Source of the DNA: Siderastrea siderea
Taxonomy: Eukaryota; Cnidaria; Anthozoa; Scleractinia; Rhizangiidae
Direction of reading: 5' to 3'
Assembly: GCA_964030785.1 (NCBI GenBank)
Contig: OZ034968.1
Span: 37,927,186 to 37,991,185, forward strand
Length of the DNA: 64,000 nt
Positions 24,701-36,191 of this stretch are shown in pieces; positions within the stretch are counted from its first letter, which is position 1; each line of letters begins with the position of its first letter. Made by a program: the position numbers and the translations under genes. Below the pieces are notes generated by a model. It saw only the letters and a list, made by a program, of their open reading frames with translations, was not told the origin of the DNA and did not search any database.

Positions 24701-26206
24701 TGAACCATAAGCATTGCCCAGGTTGCCATAGGCACCTCCTTCTCCTGCTTTGTCGCCCACTTCCTTGGCAATGCTCAGATCTTTCTGATGGTACTCTATG
24801 GCTTGCTGGAAGTCACCAAGGGAATCATAAGCATTTCCGAAATTGCCATAGGCACGTCCTTCTCCTGCTTTGTCGCCCACTTCCTTGGCGATGCTCAGAT
24901 GTTTCTGGTGGTACTCTATGGCTTTTTGGAAGTCACCAAGTGAACCATAAGCATTGCCCAGGTTGCCATAGGCACCTCCTTCTCCTGCTTTGTCGCCCAC
25001 TTCCTTGGCAATGCTCAGATCTTTCTGATGGTACTCTATGGCTTGCTGGAAGTCACCAAGCGAATGATAAGCATTTCCGAGATTCCCATAGGCACTTCCT
25101 TCTCCTGCTTTGTCGCCCACTTCCTTGGCAATGCTCACATGTTTCTGGTGGTAATCTATGGCTTGCTGGAAGTCACCAAGTGAATGATAAGCAACGCCGA
25201 AATTGCCACAAGCACTTCCTTCTCCTGCTTTGTCGCCCACTTCCTTGGCGATGCTCAGATGTTTCTGGTGGTACTCTATGGCTTTTTGGAAGTCACCAAG
25301 TGAACCATAAGCATTGCCCAGGTTGCCATAGGCACATCCTTCTCCTGCCCTGTCGCCCACTTCCTTGGCAATGCTCAGATGTTTTTGATGGTACTCTGTG
25401 GCTTGCTGGAAGTCTCCAAGTGATTGATAAACATTGCCGAGATTACCATAGGCACTTCCTTCTCCTGCCCTGTCGCCCACTTCCTCGGCAATGCTCAGAT
25501 GTTTCTGATAGTACTCTATGGCTTGTTGGAAGTCGCCAAGTGATTCATAAGCATTGCCCAGGTTGCCATAGGCACATCCTTCTCCTGCCCTGTCGCCCAC
25601 TTCCTTGGCAATGCTCAGATGTTTTTGATGGTACTCTGTGGCTTGCTGGAAGTCTCCAAGTGATTGATAAACATTGCCGAGATTACCATAGGCACTTCCT
25701 TCTCCTGCCCTGTCGCCCACTTCCTCGGCAATGCTCAGATGTTTCTGATAGTACTCTATGGCTTGTTGGAAGTCGCCAAGTGATTCATAAGCAATGCCGA
25801 GATTGCCATAGGCACTTCCTTCTCCTGCCCTGTCACCCACTTCTTTGGCAATGCTCAGATGTTTCCAGTAGTACTCTATGGCTTGTTGGAAGTCACCAAG
25901 TAAATCATAAGCATTGCCCAGGTTGTCATAGGCACCTCCTTCTCCAGGCCTGTCACCCACGTTCTTGGCAATAATCAGATCTTTTTTATGGTACTCTATG
26001 GCCTGTTGGAAGTTACCAAGTGAGTGATAAGCATTGCCGAGATTGCCACAGGCACGTCGTTCTTCTGCCCTGTCGCCCACTTCTATGGCAAAACTCAGTT
26101 GATTGTGATGGTTCTCTACGGCTTTTTGAAAGTCACCAAGTGATGTATAAGCATTATTGAGATTGCAACAGGCTGTTGCTTCCTTTGCTCCGCTACTAAC
26201 GTCCAT
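21731..26206 (-). CDS. TPR-CHAT protein (tetratricopeptide repeats plus caspase-like CHAT domain)
   Basis: The frame is open from 26296 but has no ATG before 26206, so translation is taken from there (about 1491 residues). An upstream exon is also possible. Twenty-six 40-residue TPR units of the form [34 protein letters not shown] follow almost immediately. They form a superhelical protein-binding array of the LGN/GPSM type. A linker leads to a C-terminal CHAT domain (about the last 280 residues). There the catalytic His lies in HIAAHG and the Cys in VVLSCCHSG (usual form SAC). [13 protein letters not shown] and the final YWAPFLLIG strand are typical of CHAT. CHAT domains are caspase-clan proteases, and bacterial relatives act in defence and cell death. 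In corals such genes are numerous, and a role in sensing or signalling is an inference. No signal peptide or membrane segment is seen. Confidence 0.85.
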   Translation of the reverse strand: MDVSSGAKEATACCNLNNAYTSLGDFQKAVENHHNQLSFAIEVGDRAEERRACGNLGNAYHSLGNFQQAIEYHKKDLIIAKNVGDRPGEGGAYDNLGNAYDLLGDFQQAIEYYWKHLSIAKEVGDRAGEGSAYGNLGIAYESLGDFQQAIEYYQKHLSIAEEVGDRAGEGSAYGNLGNVYQSLGDFQQATEYHQKHLSIAKEVGDRAGEGCAYGNLGNAYESLGDFQQAIEYYQKHLSIAEEVGDRAGEGSAYGNLGNVYQSLGDFQQATEYHQKHLSIAKEVGDRAGEGCAYGNLGNAYGSLGDFQKAIEYHQKHLSIAKEVGDKAGEGSACGNFGVAYHSLGDFQQAIDYHQKHVSIAKEVGDKAGEGSAYGNLGNAYHSLGDFQQAIEYHQKDLSIAKEVGDKAGEGGAYGNLGNAYGSLGDFQKAIEYHQKHLSIAKEVGDKAGEGRAYGNFGNAYDSLGDFQQAIEYHQKDLSIAKEVGDKAGEGGAYGNLGNAYGSLGDFQKAIEYHQKHLSIAKEVGDKAGEGRAYGNFGNAYDSLGDFQKAIEYHQKHLSIAKEVGDKAGEGSAYGNLGNAYQSLSDFQQAIEYHQKDLSIAKETGDMAGEGSAYGNLGNAYYSLGDFQQAIEYHQKHLNIAMEVGDKAGEGGAYGNLGNACRSLGDFQQAVEYHQKGLSIAKEMGDMAGEGSAYGNLGVAYDSLGDFQQAIKYHQKHLSIAKEVGDKAGEGSAYGNLGNAYDSLGDFQQAIEYHQKDLSIAKEVGDKAGEGGAYGNLGNAYQSLGGFQQAIEYHQKHLSIAKEVGDKAGEGSAYGNLGNAYRSLGDFQQAMEYHQKHLSIAKEVGNKAGEGVAYGNLGDAYDSLGDYQQAIKYHQKHLSIAKEVGDRMGEGCAYGSIGSAYCALGDLKQAVKYHQDNVRIAKEIGDRAGEGDAYGNLGNAHRSLGDLQQAIEYHQKHLSIAKEVGDRAGEGSAYGNLGNDYRSLGDFQQAIEYHQKHLSIAKEVCDRIGQGRSCHSLGSVFESLGCLHKATDFYRSSVKAFNITRAFLLSEDAWKISFRDLHQKVYTALWRTLLHDKQTDEALYAAEQGRAQALNDGLKLKYGIAVLSFASLEAKETISYILREVSAQTVFLALQPNTVNMWLLRKGNKVVFRQTEVQGGSALDDSVTFLLETALKNIGAGVGVGCENRSLDELRSDSLYTREGNEQIVKSFQYANNSLNAMYDQIIGPIADILQGDELIIVPDGPLCLAPWAAMSESMRIRTVPSLTSLRLIGSSPEDYHSNCGALLVGDPCVKEVPINLPQLPYARKEVAMIGEILKTQPLTGSQATKSEVLKRMTSVALVHIAAHGRKETGEIALAPNPGWTSKFPEEQDFILKMSDVQAIGLRAKLVVLSCCHSGRGELKSEGVVGMARAFLCAGARSVVASLWAIDDEATMQFMKSFYQHLRKGKRASVSLSQAMKSLRESENFFAMKYWAPFLLIGDDVTLKFAEK
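23080..26179. repeat. tandem array of 26 coding TPR units (120 bp each)
   Basis: The units are 120 bp long and keep frame throughout. Some are almost identical over 240 bp: 25321-25560 against 25561-25800, and 24601-24840 against 24841-25080. That implies recent unequal exchange or gene conversion. The outer units (near 26100 and 23100) are the most diverged. Confidence 0.9.
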
Positions 26207-26789
26207 GTCAGCATTTAGTATTTTGGTGGTACTGCGAAGGAAAGCATAAAGGTTCTCACCGTTAAATACTTTGGGAATGAATGTGGTCGTGAGCACGTTG
26301 TGAGCTTTAAATCAAGGATTTCTGGGGAAATCAAAAGTGTTTCCTTCATTTTAAAACGGATCTTGTTATGTAAAGAATCCGGTTAAGAATCTTATACTGG
26401 AACTCTCTCGTTTTACAGTCGATTGTCGTTTTTTAAGGGGTGGGTACAGATGTCGTTCCAACTAAAAACAAACCTTTGGTATAAATCTTGGAATTTGTTT
26501 TTCGCAGTTGGTTTAAGAGCAACATTGCTTACAATTTCCCAGTATATTTCTTCGATGTTGAGCTATTTGGGGTAACCCGATTCGGAGGCAGTTTGTTTGA
26601 TGATGCGTTTGACGCCTTTCCATATTTTCACAACGCAACATACGTTTCTAGTGTGCAGGAAGAGCATTATACACTCCTCCTAAGAGTAAATAATCGGAAA
26701 CACTGAGGGACAGAAGACGGAGTTTTAGGTCATTCTATTTGTATAAACCACCATTATTGTAAATGATGTCAGAAATTTTAGTTATTCCG

Positions 26790-28575
26790 AATTTGGCAAG
26801 TTTATCATTGTATACTGTTTTGCCACCGATACAAATATTCTAGTTGTACCAAAGTATTTCCGAAAGAATTTCTGTTCTGGAGGCCTATGGGGTTGGTAAA
26901 GAGTTGTAGCTCTTCCAGGCTCTAACGCATTCATCGAAGAAAAGCGGAAGTTAATTTTGATAGGTAATTTATCAATATCAAAGTTACACTGAAATAGAAA
27001 AGAAGGTCCGACTTTTCTCAGATAATCGTTATATATTTTCTTCCTTCAAAAATCTATCAATGTATTGTACCCTTTGGGTTTGAATTGAGGATTCTAGGTG
27101 GGGATACTGAAGGCCTCCATTCTCCTAGTCACTAATAAGTGTAAATCGTTTAATTTTGTCTTTACCGTTCCAGTAAAGTTGTAGAGGAGGCTGTTATTTT
27201 TTTCATGGTTTCTTTATCAATCTGAATAAGAGAGGCTCTATACATTATTTTCGGAATGGCAAATCATTTAACAATTTGGATTCTTTCTTAAAGTGTGAGA
27301 TTCCTCCATTTCCACGCAGCGAGGAGTTTTTTTACATCCTTAATAATCTTGTCAAAATAATATTCCGTCATTCCTTTCTTGTTATATGTAAACTAAATCC
27401 CTAGACGTTTAACTAGTTTGTCGCTTAAATTCTGATCAATGAGACAGTCTAAGTTGTTTCTTTTGCTGCCCGGCAACAGAACTTCTGTTTTTTCTTTTTC
27501 AATTTTTGTCCGGAACAAGCAGAAAAGCTATTTAGAATGCACTGTAAATTAATATAGGATAGTTTGTCTTTCAGAAAGCAGGTTAGATCGTCAGCAAATG
27601 CGCAGAGTTTGAAGTCATTTGTGTCAATTTTTATTCCAGAGATGCTCGGGTCGTCACGGATTCGAAGCGAATCAAAAGAGCCTCTAGTGCAATTCTGAAT
27701 AAATAGACAGATAGTGGATCGCCTTTTATTACACCTATTTTGATGAAAAAGTAGTCGGGAACATAGCCGTTATTCATTATGCAGCTGCATGCATTATTAT
27801 AAAGTGTTCTTACCCAATTAATAAAATAGGGCCCAAAGTTAAAACTTTCTAGGGCTTTACGTGAAAATCCAGCTTAAAGAGTCAAAAGCCTTTTCAAAGT
27901 CCAAAGCTACTAACGGCCCGGGAAGTTTCTCATTCTCGGTGAATTTATTATTATTATTATTATTATAATTCAAGGATTTCCTGTATGTTTCTTCCAGCAT
28001 CTGAAATGAAGCGTCCTTTAACAAAAGCATGTTGATTGCTGTGGATAATATATTTGGCACGACTTTTTGCAATCGCTTAGCTAAGACTTCTAATGCAATT
28101 TTTGTGTCCACGGACGCCAGTTTGGAATGTATCTTTTGTCTTTTGGCTTGTCTTTTTTGTCAATTAAGGTGATAGAGGCTTGTTTTCGAGAGGTGGATAA
28201 TTCAGCACCATGAATGTAAGAGCAATTCAGTGTTTCAACAAGTTGTTTTCCGACAACCGGCCAAAAGGTTTTGTAGAATTCTGCAGTGAGACCGTCACTC
28301 CCAAGAGATTCATTGTTATTGAATTCTTTAACTGCAGTGTAATACTCATTAAGGGTCAGTTGGCCGTCGCATAAATTACTAGACTCTTCTGACTTTGCAG
28401 TCCAAATCAGTATTAAAACAATCATTGAAATGTACGCCCATTATAATGTTTTGGTTGTCTTTTTCATTCATACTCTCATCTAGTAGATTTTTTATATTCT
28501 CGAAGAATGCAAGTTGATCACCTACTTTAGAAGGAGTGTAAACGTTGAGGAGGATGAAAGGATGATCTGTAATAA
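26790..28575 (-). pseudogene. L1/Tx1-like LINE fragment (endonuclease end and reverse transcriptase)
   Basis: Read on the minus strand, the 5' end (about 28575-28430) codes for the tail of an APE-type endonuclease. Next come LTLNEYYTAVKEF and SLGSDGLTAEFYKTFWP (28425-28090). The reverse-transcriptase core follows, with VALDFEKAFDSLSW near 27870-27900 and CAFADDLTCFL near 27580-27610, the Asp-Asp catalytic pair. The frame changes several times, stops accumulate after 27500, and the ORF1 and 5' end are missing. It is a 5'-truncated, decayed copy whose 3' limit cannot be set. A (TTA)n run near 27945-27965 expands an asparagine stretch. Confidence 0.75.
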
Positions 28576-29389
28576 CAGATCTAATATATAGATTTAGCCA
28601 AGCCTAAAAGCGGAGCCGCCAGGGAATAAACTGGTGTTCGTTTCTCAAAAATATTCCTGAAACTTTTCGGTCTGAAATATATTTGGGGGCTTTTTTTGGC
28701 TCGTTCGCTTTCGAAACGTGTTTATTAAAAAGCCCGAAAGTGTTCCGAATTGTCCTCCAGTATTTTGGGATCTGTTCTGTAAAACCAAGGTCGAAAGGTC
28801 ATTCTAGAGGCTGAGCACAGCTTGATCATTTTTTTTCGGGCATCAAACTGAACACATATTTTGCTCACGAGCCGTCTTGCTTGGTTTTTGCAATGTTTCC
28901 AAGGTTTGTCAAATCTCCTTGGATTATTGACTGTTGGCTGTTCGCTTGAATGAACTTGAAACGGCGCTCATTTACAACAAGAAAATAAAACTTCTGAAGT
29001 AAATGGGTTACCTTCATCGCATTCGGATGTTAACAAATAACACGAACTGTCACTAGTAGTCTGGTCAAAAATTTACACTGGCATTTCACCGGCATTTTAC
29101 TGGGATTACCCGAAGAAGGGATTTGGGAAGCTTCGCAGCACCTGTAATAAAATTATCGAAGAAATGTCGCGTAGTTTTTAGCGGCCGTGAAGAAATTCGA
29201 GCACTTTGAGGAACACACATTACTTACCAGATAAAATACCTTTAAAACCAAAACTGCTTCGCTTATAGTTACTTAAGTAACCCTTATATTTCGCTTGAGA
29301 CCATCGAGATTGAAAACAAACAAACACCAAACAAGCTTAACTCTATGGCATAAGTTTTGCGCCTGCGAATTGTTTGAAATTCGGGCGCT
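28576..29389. other. no gene recognised
   Basis: Non-coding sequence between the LINE fragment and dispersed repeat copy B. I see nothing supportable. Confidence 0.45.
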
Positions 29390-29790
29390 TTTTCGCCTTC
29401 TACCAGTATTCTTTTGAACTTTTTTTATTTGTAGATATTAGATGTTTTTTCTCTAAAACTTCAGTACTGTCGAACAATCTTTTTGCTAAATAAACTTAAG
29501 CTTTTGAAAGAAACCTCTCTTTCAAAAGTGACGATCGTCGTGTGATTTCCCGCCAAGAAAAACGCCGGTTGCCCAAAAGCACTGCGTGATTTCCCGCCAA
29601 GAAAAGATGTCATTCTCCACCCCCGTCGGGCTGTCTTGGAACTCCCCTACCCCTTTCCCAGAGTCTGTACGGACGGGCGGGCGCGCGTACGCTGACGTCA
29701 CAACCAAAATTTCTCGGATCGATAGGTTACCAAATTTGCTTAGCAACGGAGCTCCGCTGGCGGGCTTTGCCCGCGGGCTCCGCTATAACT
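29390..29790. repeat. dispersed repeat, copy B (inverted relative to copy A)
   Basis: This contains the reverse complement of the 13795-14050 blocks (for example GATAGGTTACCAAATTTGCT and GCGTACGCTGACGTCA). It also carries a local duplication of GTGATTTCCCGCCAAGAAAA within 29537-29607. Confidence 0.55.
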
Positions 29791-30665
29791 GATATTGGTT
29801 CAGTAGCACACCTTTGCTATGAATTGTACCATGGGAAAATACATGTGCCCTCTCCACTGTGTTTTCCAAGCATTTTCTAACTCTGGGGTGCTATACGTTT
29901 CTTGCAGTGGAATAATATATGCATTTTGTTCGGAAGCCCAAGTAACAATTGCTTTTTATGAAGAATCTCGAAGCCCTCTAGCATTTGCTGACCGTAGGTT
30001 AAAATTAGCACCTCTCATGTACATGCAAATTTGCACAAAGTATCAATAAGCTAAAAAGTAGTCGCGAATTATATGGCATGAGACTGTAGATCAGTAACAT
30101 ATTGCTAGGTAAACAAATAGCAAACAGAAGGGAGCGCATAAGGGAAGTAACAACTAACAGAAAATAAAAATATTAGATAGCATAAATAACATAGACGAAA
30201 CGCAAAATACTAGCATTAGCAAATAACATTTAGCACCTAAAAACATGAAACAGAGAAACAAAAAACAATTAACGCCCTTATCTTATCATGCTCCAGAACT
30301 TTACTGTAAGTGAGCAAACCTCCCTTCGGTTGGCAGCAAGCCCACTGGTCTACTCATTTTAAGTAAACTATTTACAACGCCTGTTTGTTCAATTTAGAAT
30401 ATGTAGTAAAAAGAAAACTAGGAAAATTTACATTGGGTGATTACAGCAGCATGTGAAAAAAGAGTAAATAGCAAATAAATTGGTTTTACATATTTCCCTT
30501 CAATATAAAGTTTGTCCCGTTCAGCTTTGCTGAAAAACGTTTTTTTTGCGTTCGCCTCTTGCCTGTTTGAGTTTGTCGATATGTGGTTTCCTTAGCTGAT
30601 GCAATTCCTTTGGGATGTCTTCATACATTTTGTAAGGAGTACCTTTGAGTTTACCAACGCATCTG

Positions 30666-30670
<5 letters not shown>
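29791..30670. other. no gene recognised
   Basis: AT-rich spacer. A short frame at 29819-30049 has no recognisable motif. Confidence 0.45.

Positions 30671-30713
<43 letters not shown>
30671..30713. repeat. (TC)n-(CG)n microsatellite
   Basis: Sixteen TC units run directly into a short CG run. It sits about 60 bp upstream of the LINE ORF1 start. Confidence 0.9.
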
Positions 30714-30771
30714 TTTGAGTATACACGTGTCTTCTCGAGCTCAGGAAAAGTCTCGACTTTAATCAATCATT

Positions 30772-32129
30772 ATGGCTTCAAATGTGGATTCTGGTTCTTC
30801 ACACGAAAGTCTTGCCTACCTTTCAAGCAAACTGGGCTATTTGGATATAAAAGACCAGTGCAAATGGTTTGGAACGTTTGAGGAACTAATTAGTTTGGTT
30901 ACGATTCTCCTTAAGGTTGAAGACGGCGGTGAGTTGTTCGAAGACCAAGCGCACAAAATGTTTACTTTTAAGGTCGACGATGTTATCGTAAAATGGTACT
31001 CGACCACAAATACAGTACTAACGCAAGGAGCGGGCTATGCCTCACTGCGAAAAAGTCTCGCCAGAGTTTATTCTTCGAAAGATGAGTTGCTCGCCCTTCA
31101 TGATAGTGTGCATACGACAATAGATCATCTTACAGCTCCGCCAGACGAATCTCGCTCGCCTACCGCAAATTTCGGTCCTTCACAGGAATCGAGATCTTCT
31201 ATTCCACAATCAAATGAAGTTGCTTGTGGAGCTTGCACTACCATAAAATCAGATTTAAGGATGTTAGAGCAACAATTCAACGAGCTTCGTAACTTGGTTT
31301 TAACGAAGATCAATATGCAAATTGGAATTTCCACACCTGAAGGAATTGATTTACAAAAAGAAAAAAAGATCTTCGCGAAGATTTGAATAGGCTGAGAAGC
31401 CAGCTCGAAGCCGAAAGAGCTTTATTAGTGGAGGCTAATGCTAAAATAAAAAACTTAGAAAACGAACGTGATAGTCTTATTACAGCCCTAAAGCTTGTCA
31501 ACGACGACCAGGCAAGTGCAGCGCCACACCAACAACCTACGCCAAACGATTGCGACAATCAATCAACACCTCCGAGCGAACAACCTGTTGTCAACAATGG
31601 TTGGTCAGAAAGTCGAAGACGAGGTTCAAGAAACGATCACAACCAAGAATCAAGACGAAAATCAACAAGTATTCTTGGCGACTCAATGATCAAACAGATC
31701 GATACCAGACGGATGCAGTCCAGTGGGAATGTGTACCGTAAATGCTTTCCAGGATGCTCCTCAGAGGATATGAAACATTATATGATACCAAGTCTTTCAA
31801 GAAAACCTGATCAAGTCGTTATTCATGTTGGCACAAATGATCTGAAACACGTAAAAGATCCACGAAATCTGGCGAACAACATCATCGATTTGGCCAACAA
31901 AGCTGCAGGTTCTGAAAAACGGAAAGTGCTCGTCTCTGGAATAATCTGTCGCTGCGATTCCAGTTTAAGCAACAAGATCAACGAGGTAAATAATCTGTTA
32001 AAATCTTCCTGTCAACGTCACTCCTGGTCATTCATTGACAATTCCAACATTCTATCAAATCATTTAAATGAAGATGGTATCCATTTAAATAGAAAGAGCA
32101 CATCTATCCTCGTTAAGAACATTTCCTAA
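30772..32129 (+). pseudogene. LINE ORF1 with coiled coil and SGNH esterase domain
   Basis: ATG 30772 opens about 200 codons whose second half becomes coiled-coil-like. An A-run near 31361-31375 carries a one-base frame change, after which the -1 frame continues through RLRSQLEAERALLVEANAKI. The C-terminal half is an SGNH-type esterase: ILGDSMI (catalytic Ser), VVIHVGTNDL (Asn) and EDGIHLN (Asp-His). CR1-like LINEs carry such an esterase in ORF1, where it is thought to act on lipids or help particle formation. The frame change is probably decay, since the LINE has other lesions. ORF2 follows after about 90 bases. Confidence 0.75.
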
Positions 32130-32219
32130 TTAGGATTACCCGGAGACCGAGGTTGCCAACCATGCTTTCCCCAATACTCATTCTATAACTAATCAAAATA
32201 GTGCCTCTAATTCAGGTTA

Positions 32220-32674
32220 TTTTATCCCAAGTAGAGGCTTTAAAGTTATTTCTCATAATATTGTTAGCCTCGTAAAGCACATAGATGAAGTTAGAATCAA
32301 TTTAAGTAATCAATCAGTAGATTTCTTAGCACTGAATGAAACCCGACTCACTCCATTGTTCTCTTGAAGATTCACATTTTGTTATTAATGGTTATGACTT
32401 AATTAGAAATGATAGAAACCGCCAAGGTGGTGGAATTGCATTTTACATCAGAAAAACTATAAATTATCATATTCGACATGATTTCGACTTAGAGGGCATC
32501 GAGGGTATTTGTATCGAGGGTATTTGTATCGAGATTAGGAAACCCAGTAGTAAACCGTTTGTTGTATTTGCTTGTTATAGACCTCCCGATTCTGATCGAT
32601 CATTCCTGAACAAAATTGAAGAGATTATATTTAGACTAGATTTAAAAGACAAGGAAATTATTTTCCTTGGCGAC
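32220..32674 (+). pseudogene. LINE ORF2, 5' part (AP endonuclease)
   Basis: FKVISHNIVSLVKHIDE near 32240 and LALNETRL near 32330 match the start of an APE-type endonuclease. A frame change near 32345 moves the reading to the frame holding GGGIAFYIRK, then FACYRPP and IIFLGDL, where the sequence breaks at the TTAA insertion. A 15-bp duplication near 32490-32525 repeats the residues GICIE. The endonuclease nicks target DNA to prime reverse transcription. The missing remainder starts at 38535. Confidence 0.78.
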
Positions 32675-32678
32675 TTAA

Positions 32679-33297
32679 GAGGCAATGTCCACTAAGACCG
32701 AGCGAAATCGAAAATATGTGGCACATGATGAAAAATCAAAATTCTCCGTTTTTCGCCCAGAGATACCTTATGGCAGCTCTAGAAACGTGGTGGCATTTTT
32801 TGTTGAGAAACTATTTTTAAACCTCCAAAAAATTAAAAAACCGTTACCGCACTACGTGTCTCTACAAACACCCCGAATAAACGCGAATCATACCTTCTCG
32901 TAAACTTCGCTCTGTTTAATTCGCGTCATGGAACAATCCTGTTTTGAGCTTAGAAATTTACTGTTGAAGAGTTTACAAGTAATTTGAGTCAAATTATTCT
33001 TTTTGTGGATTAATTTTCAAGGTCATGGCAGGCTGCTGAAAACCACTAAAATTCGCTTGCTTTGAATTCTCAATTTGGCACAGTTTTTCAAGAGAAAGTT
33101 TCCCACCCCGGTAAAACACCGAATCACTTGAAATTCAGAATTCTTGAAAGAGGAAATGCCGTTCTTAAACCAGGTTTAAAAATTAGTTCAGGGTTTTTTA
33201 TCAGCGCCGAGTACAAACGCTCTCAAAATCCCGATAATTACAACATTAACACGTCAACAATTGGCACATACCTCCGACCAAATAACCGAAAATGTGG
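32679..33297. repeat. left long terminal inverted repeat of the TTAA element
   Basis: Imperfect inverted match to about 37921-38534. Blocks such as CATACCTTCTCGTAAACTTC and AATTCTCAATTTGGCACAGT occur in both. Confidence 0.75.
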
Positions 33298-33853
33298 TCA
33301 TTTCTTCTATTTTGGTTGGTATTCGGTTGTAATCCACAGCAGAATGGTAATGTCTAGCTCACCTGAATATGGTATTGTCTAAATATCAGGTTCTGTGCGT
33401 AGTCTTTCATAATAACCATCTTGGCGTCCGGGGTCAACAACATCACTGAAGCATCGCGTATTGGCAATCAACCCAAATGACTTATTTCCATCCCGCCTCC
33501 TTTTGTTAAAATGAAGAACCTTCAGGAATAAAATGATTTTTTCCTTATCTGAACTTCAAAAGAGTTTTCTCCTATAAAACGTCTTTTCTTGATCTGTATT
33601 CGTTGTAAAATTTCGAAACGATAATTTCTTGCCGAGAGCTTACAAGCCTGTTTAATTTGAGTCTCGCAACAAAATATCACGCACTTGATTTTACCTGACG
33701 TCGGGTTTGGCTTGGAGGGGGAAATGCACAGGAAACAAAAAAAAAACAAAAAAACAAAACGAAAAACAACAACAACAACAAGCAAGCAAAAAACAAACAA
33801 ACAAAAACAAAGCAATGAGAACTTTGAAAACCTGCGGACCCAAGGACCGATTA

Positions 33854-34304
33854 CCGTCAACTGCCGCTTATAAGCCCTGGGCTTATACAACTTTGTAAGG
33901 GGTTTTGGGTGGGCTTATAAACGGAAGGACTTATACCCGGGGGGGCTTATGAGTTTCGAAATGAGCCACAGCAGTGTTGATCGAAATACGTTTTTAATTT
34001 ACCAGTTTTTAATTAACCTTTGAAACGTCACAATAAATCGAATTCATTTCAATTTTAATTTAACAACAAACTCAAAACTGTAACAACACGAACGTAACCG
34101 GAACGTAACAAAACAGAAGCTCAGAGTTCACCTTCGCAGTGTTCTGTGAGAGAGCTTAATATTAAGGAAACAGGGAAAACTAGAGGGCGACTTATATCCG
34201 GTGGAGCTTATACCGGATGTATTTTTTGTTTACAGGTTGATGGGCCTATAACCGGGGGGGGAGGGGACCTGTAAGCGGTTGGGCTTATAAGTGGCAGTTA
34301 ACTG
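33854..34304. mobile_element. TA-flanked MITE (Tc1/mariner-like ends)
   Basis: The ends CCGTCAACTGCCGCTTATAAG and, reverse-complemented, CAGTTAACTGCCACTTATAAG are near-perfect inverted repeats. TA sits on both sides (33852-33853, 34305-34306). The interior repeats GGGCTTATA motifs. Non-coding. Confidence 0.7.
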
Positions 34305-34730
34305 TATTTATGTATTTATCAGTATCATTAGAGGCAGTGAAGCCTTGCCAAAACCTTGCCTGTTGCTAGGGCTTTGAAAAAGAGATTATTATTAGGTCTC
34401 TATGTATTGGTCTTCAAAAATTGGTCAAGACAGGAGTGAGAATGTAAAAATGTATGTTGAGTTTACTCAAGCCCAAACCAGGGGTGTGGCCAGGGGTGCC
34501 GGAACCGTCCTTTTCGTTCTTTATAAGCTTGTGAAACCATTTTATGGCAAACCTAGCGGATTACAATTTTATACATGAAACTCGAAATTAAGTTGAGTTT
34601 GAAACTCAACTCATGTTGAAACTCATCATGACAAGGAGTCCTAATGTTTAGGGCTCTTTGTCGCTTTCCGCCTGATCTTCTGAGCAGTGCAGGTGACGAA
34701 GGTGGAGAACCATCCTTGTGACGAATGGCT

Positions 34731-35378
34731 CACGCCGGGCCAGCATGAGGCCTGAAGCGGCACTCTAGGAATAACTTTTGTGTTTTTAATCCAGTGAAGC
34801 TCAAACTTTGCAACATAACAGACTTTTTAATTGCAAACAATCGTATGATTTTTGTTTTTCGATTTTAACGGGTTTTGGCGGGAAAATGACGTCATACAGA
34901 TGACGTCAAAATTTTATTTTCACCGTATGACTAAACTAGTACACGATTTGGAAAGAAAATGTTGAGACAAATTCAAATGTGAAAAATAATTGAAAAAGCT
35001 TTATCGGTTCAAAAGATATTGCATTTTGAAATTTGCCAAAGATCTAAATATAGCAACAAAATGGCGGGAAATTCAAAATTCAGATTGTCGTATCTTTTGA
35101 ACCGATAAAGCTTTTTCAATTATTTTTTCGTATTTGAATTCGTCTCATCATATCCTTTTGAAATCGCGCAATAAGTCAGTCATCAGGTGAAAATAAAATT
35201 TTGACGTCATTTGTATGACGTCATTTTCCCGCCAAAAACCGTTAAAATCGAAAAACAAAAACATACGATTGTTTGCAATTGAGAAGTCTGTTATGTTGCA
35301 AAGTTTGAGCTCCACTGGATTAAAAACACAAAAGTTATTCCTAGAGTGCCACTTCAGGCCTCATGCTGGCCCGGCGTG
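34731..35378. repeat. fold-back hairpin, arms about 320 bp
   Basis: CACGCCGGGCCAGCATGAGGC at the left pairs with GCCTCATGCTGGCCCGGCGTG at the right. The arms share TGACGTCAAAATTTTATTTT and the AGCTTTTTCAATTATTTTT region near the centre at about 35050. No coding. Confidence 0.8.
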
Positions 35379-35852
35379 GCTAACGCTCGAAACGTCAGCT
35401 TTCAATCTCTTCACGGTGGCTCAATTTACCTTATCAACTCAGTTGATAAATACAAAGTTTTGTGTTTCGCTTCCCTACCGATTCAGCACCACAGTTTCTC
35501 TAGAAACTAACCCCTTGTTTGTCAAGAGAAAGTTGGTTGTGCGATTTTTCTCCGTCTTCTCACGGTTGAGGAGAACGAGCTCGGTTTCGCTCAGAGCACT
35601 GCTATGGACGGTAGACCATCAGATGACAGGGCCTTAGTTTTCATCGCAGATATTGGTCTTCTAGGTCCCACGCCATATGCTCTTCATACACGGACGGATT
35701 CCTTCTTTAGAAAACTGTATATTCACACCATCGATCTTCCAAGTGGCAACTAAACGGCTTGCAATGGACGCGCACCGGATGACACTTAAGGATGGTTCTC
35801 CAACGGGATCTTGATATCGTGTCCGGAGTTTAGAAGGACAAATGTATCCGAC

Positions 35853-36191
35853 TTAGTCTCCGCCGGCCTTGCGGTCGCAGGCTCCCTTCCCTCCATGGGG
35901 AGGGAAGGGAGCCAAGAGTTTGAACACCACGCCCAGCTCTGCTCCTAGTACTCCCGCGCACACTATGGTGGCCCTGTAGGCCCTGCAGTGGTAGCAGCCA
36001 GCGCTGTCTTGCCAGAAGCTGACTGTCTTCAGGGCTGGTATGGTAGTGTTAATCTGCTTAATGACGTCTGCCATCACAGCGAGGAATGCACGAAAGTGGG
36101 TATGAGAAAAAAGTGTACTTACCAGAGCCCACTGGAGGGAAGACACCGATGTGTTGCAAAATAGCTTTGGACTCCGACTTGCCATTTCCAC
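35853..36191 (-). pseudogene. possible transposase-derived fragment
   Basis: The frame reads ALKTVSFWQDSAGCYHC and later GGKGACDRKAGGD. Both segments look like parts of an RNase-H-like domain common in repetitive cnidarian proteins. The fragment is short, has no start context of its own and is surrounded by non-coding DNA. It might be the only trace of the TTAA element's former transposase or an unrelated scrap. The family assignment is from general resemblance only. Confidence 0.25.

Noticed and set aside
24460..25974. 504-codon plus-strand frame of repeated [16 protein letters not shown] units
   Set aside because: It is the antisense of the TPR array. Its regular pattern follows from the 120-bp coding repeats, and the minus-strand frame has clear TPR and CHAT domains.
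23080..26179. Regular 120-bp direct repeats considered as a CRISPR array or satellite
   Set aside because: There are no unique spacers. The whole unit is coding and keeps frame as TPR repeats.
33520..33898. Frames around the A/CAA-rich tract
   Set aside because: They arise from low-complexity sequence inside the TTAA element.
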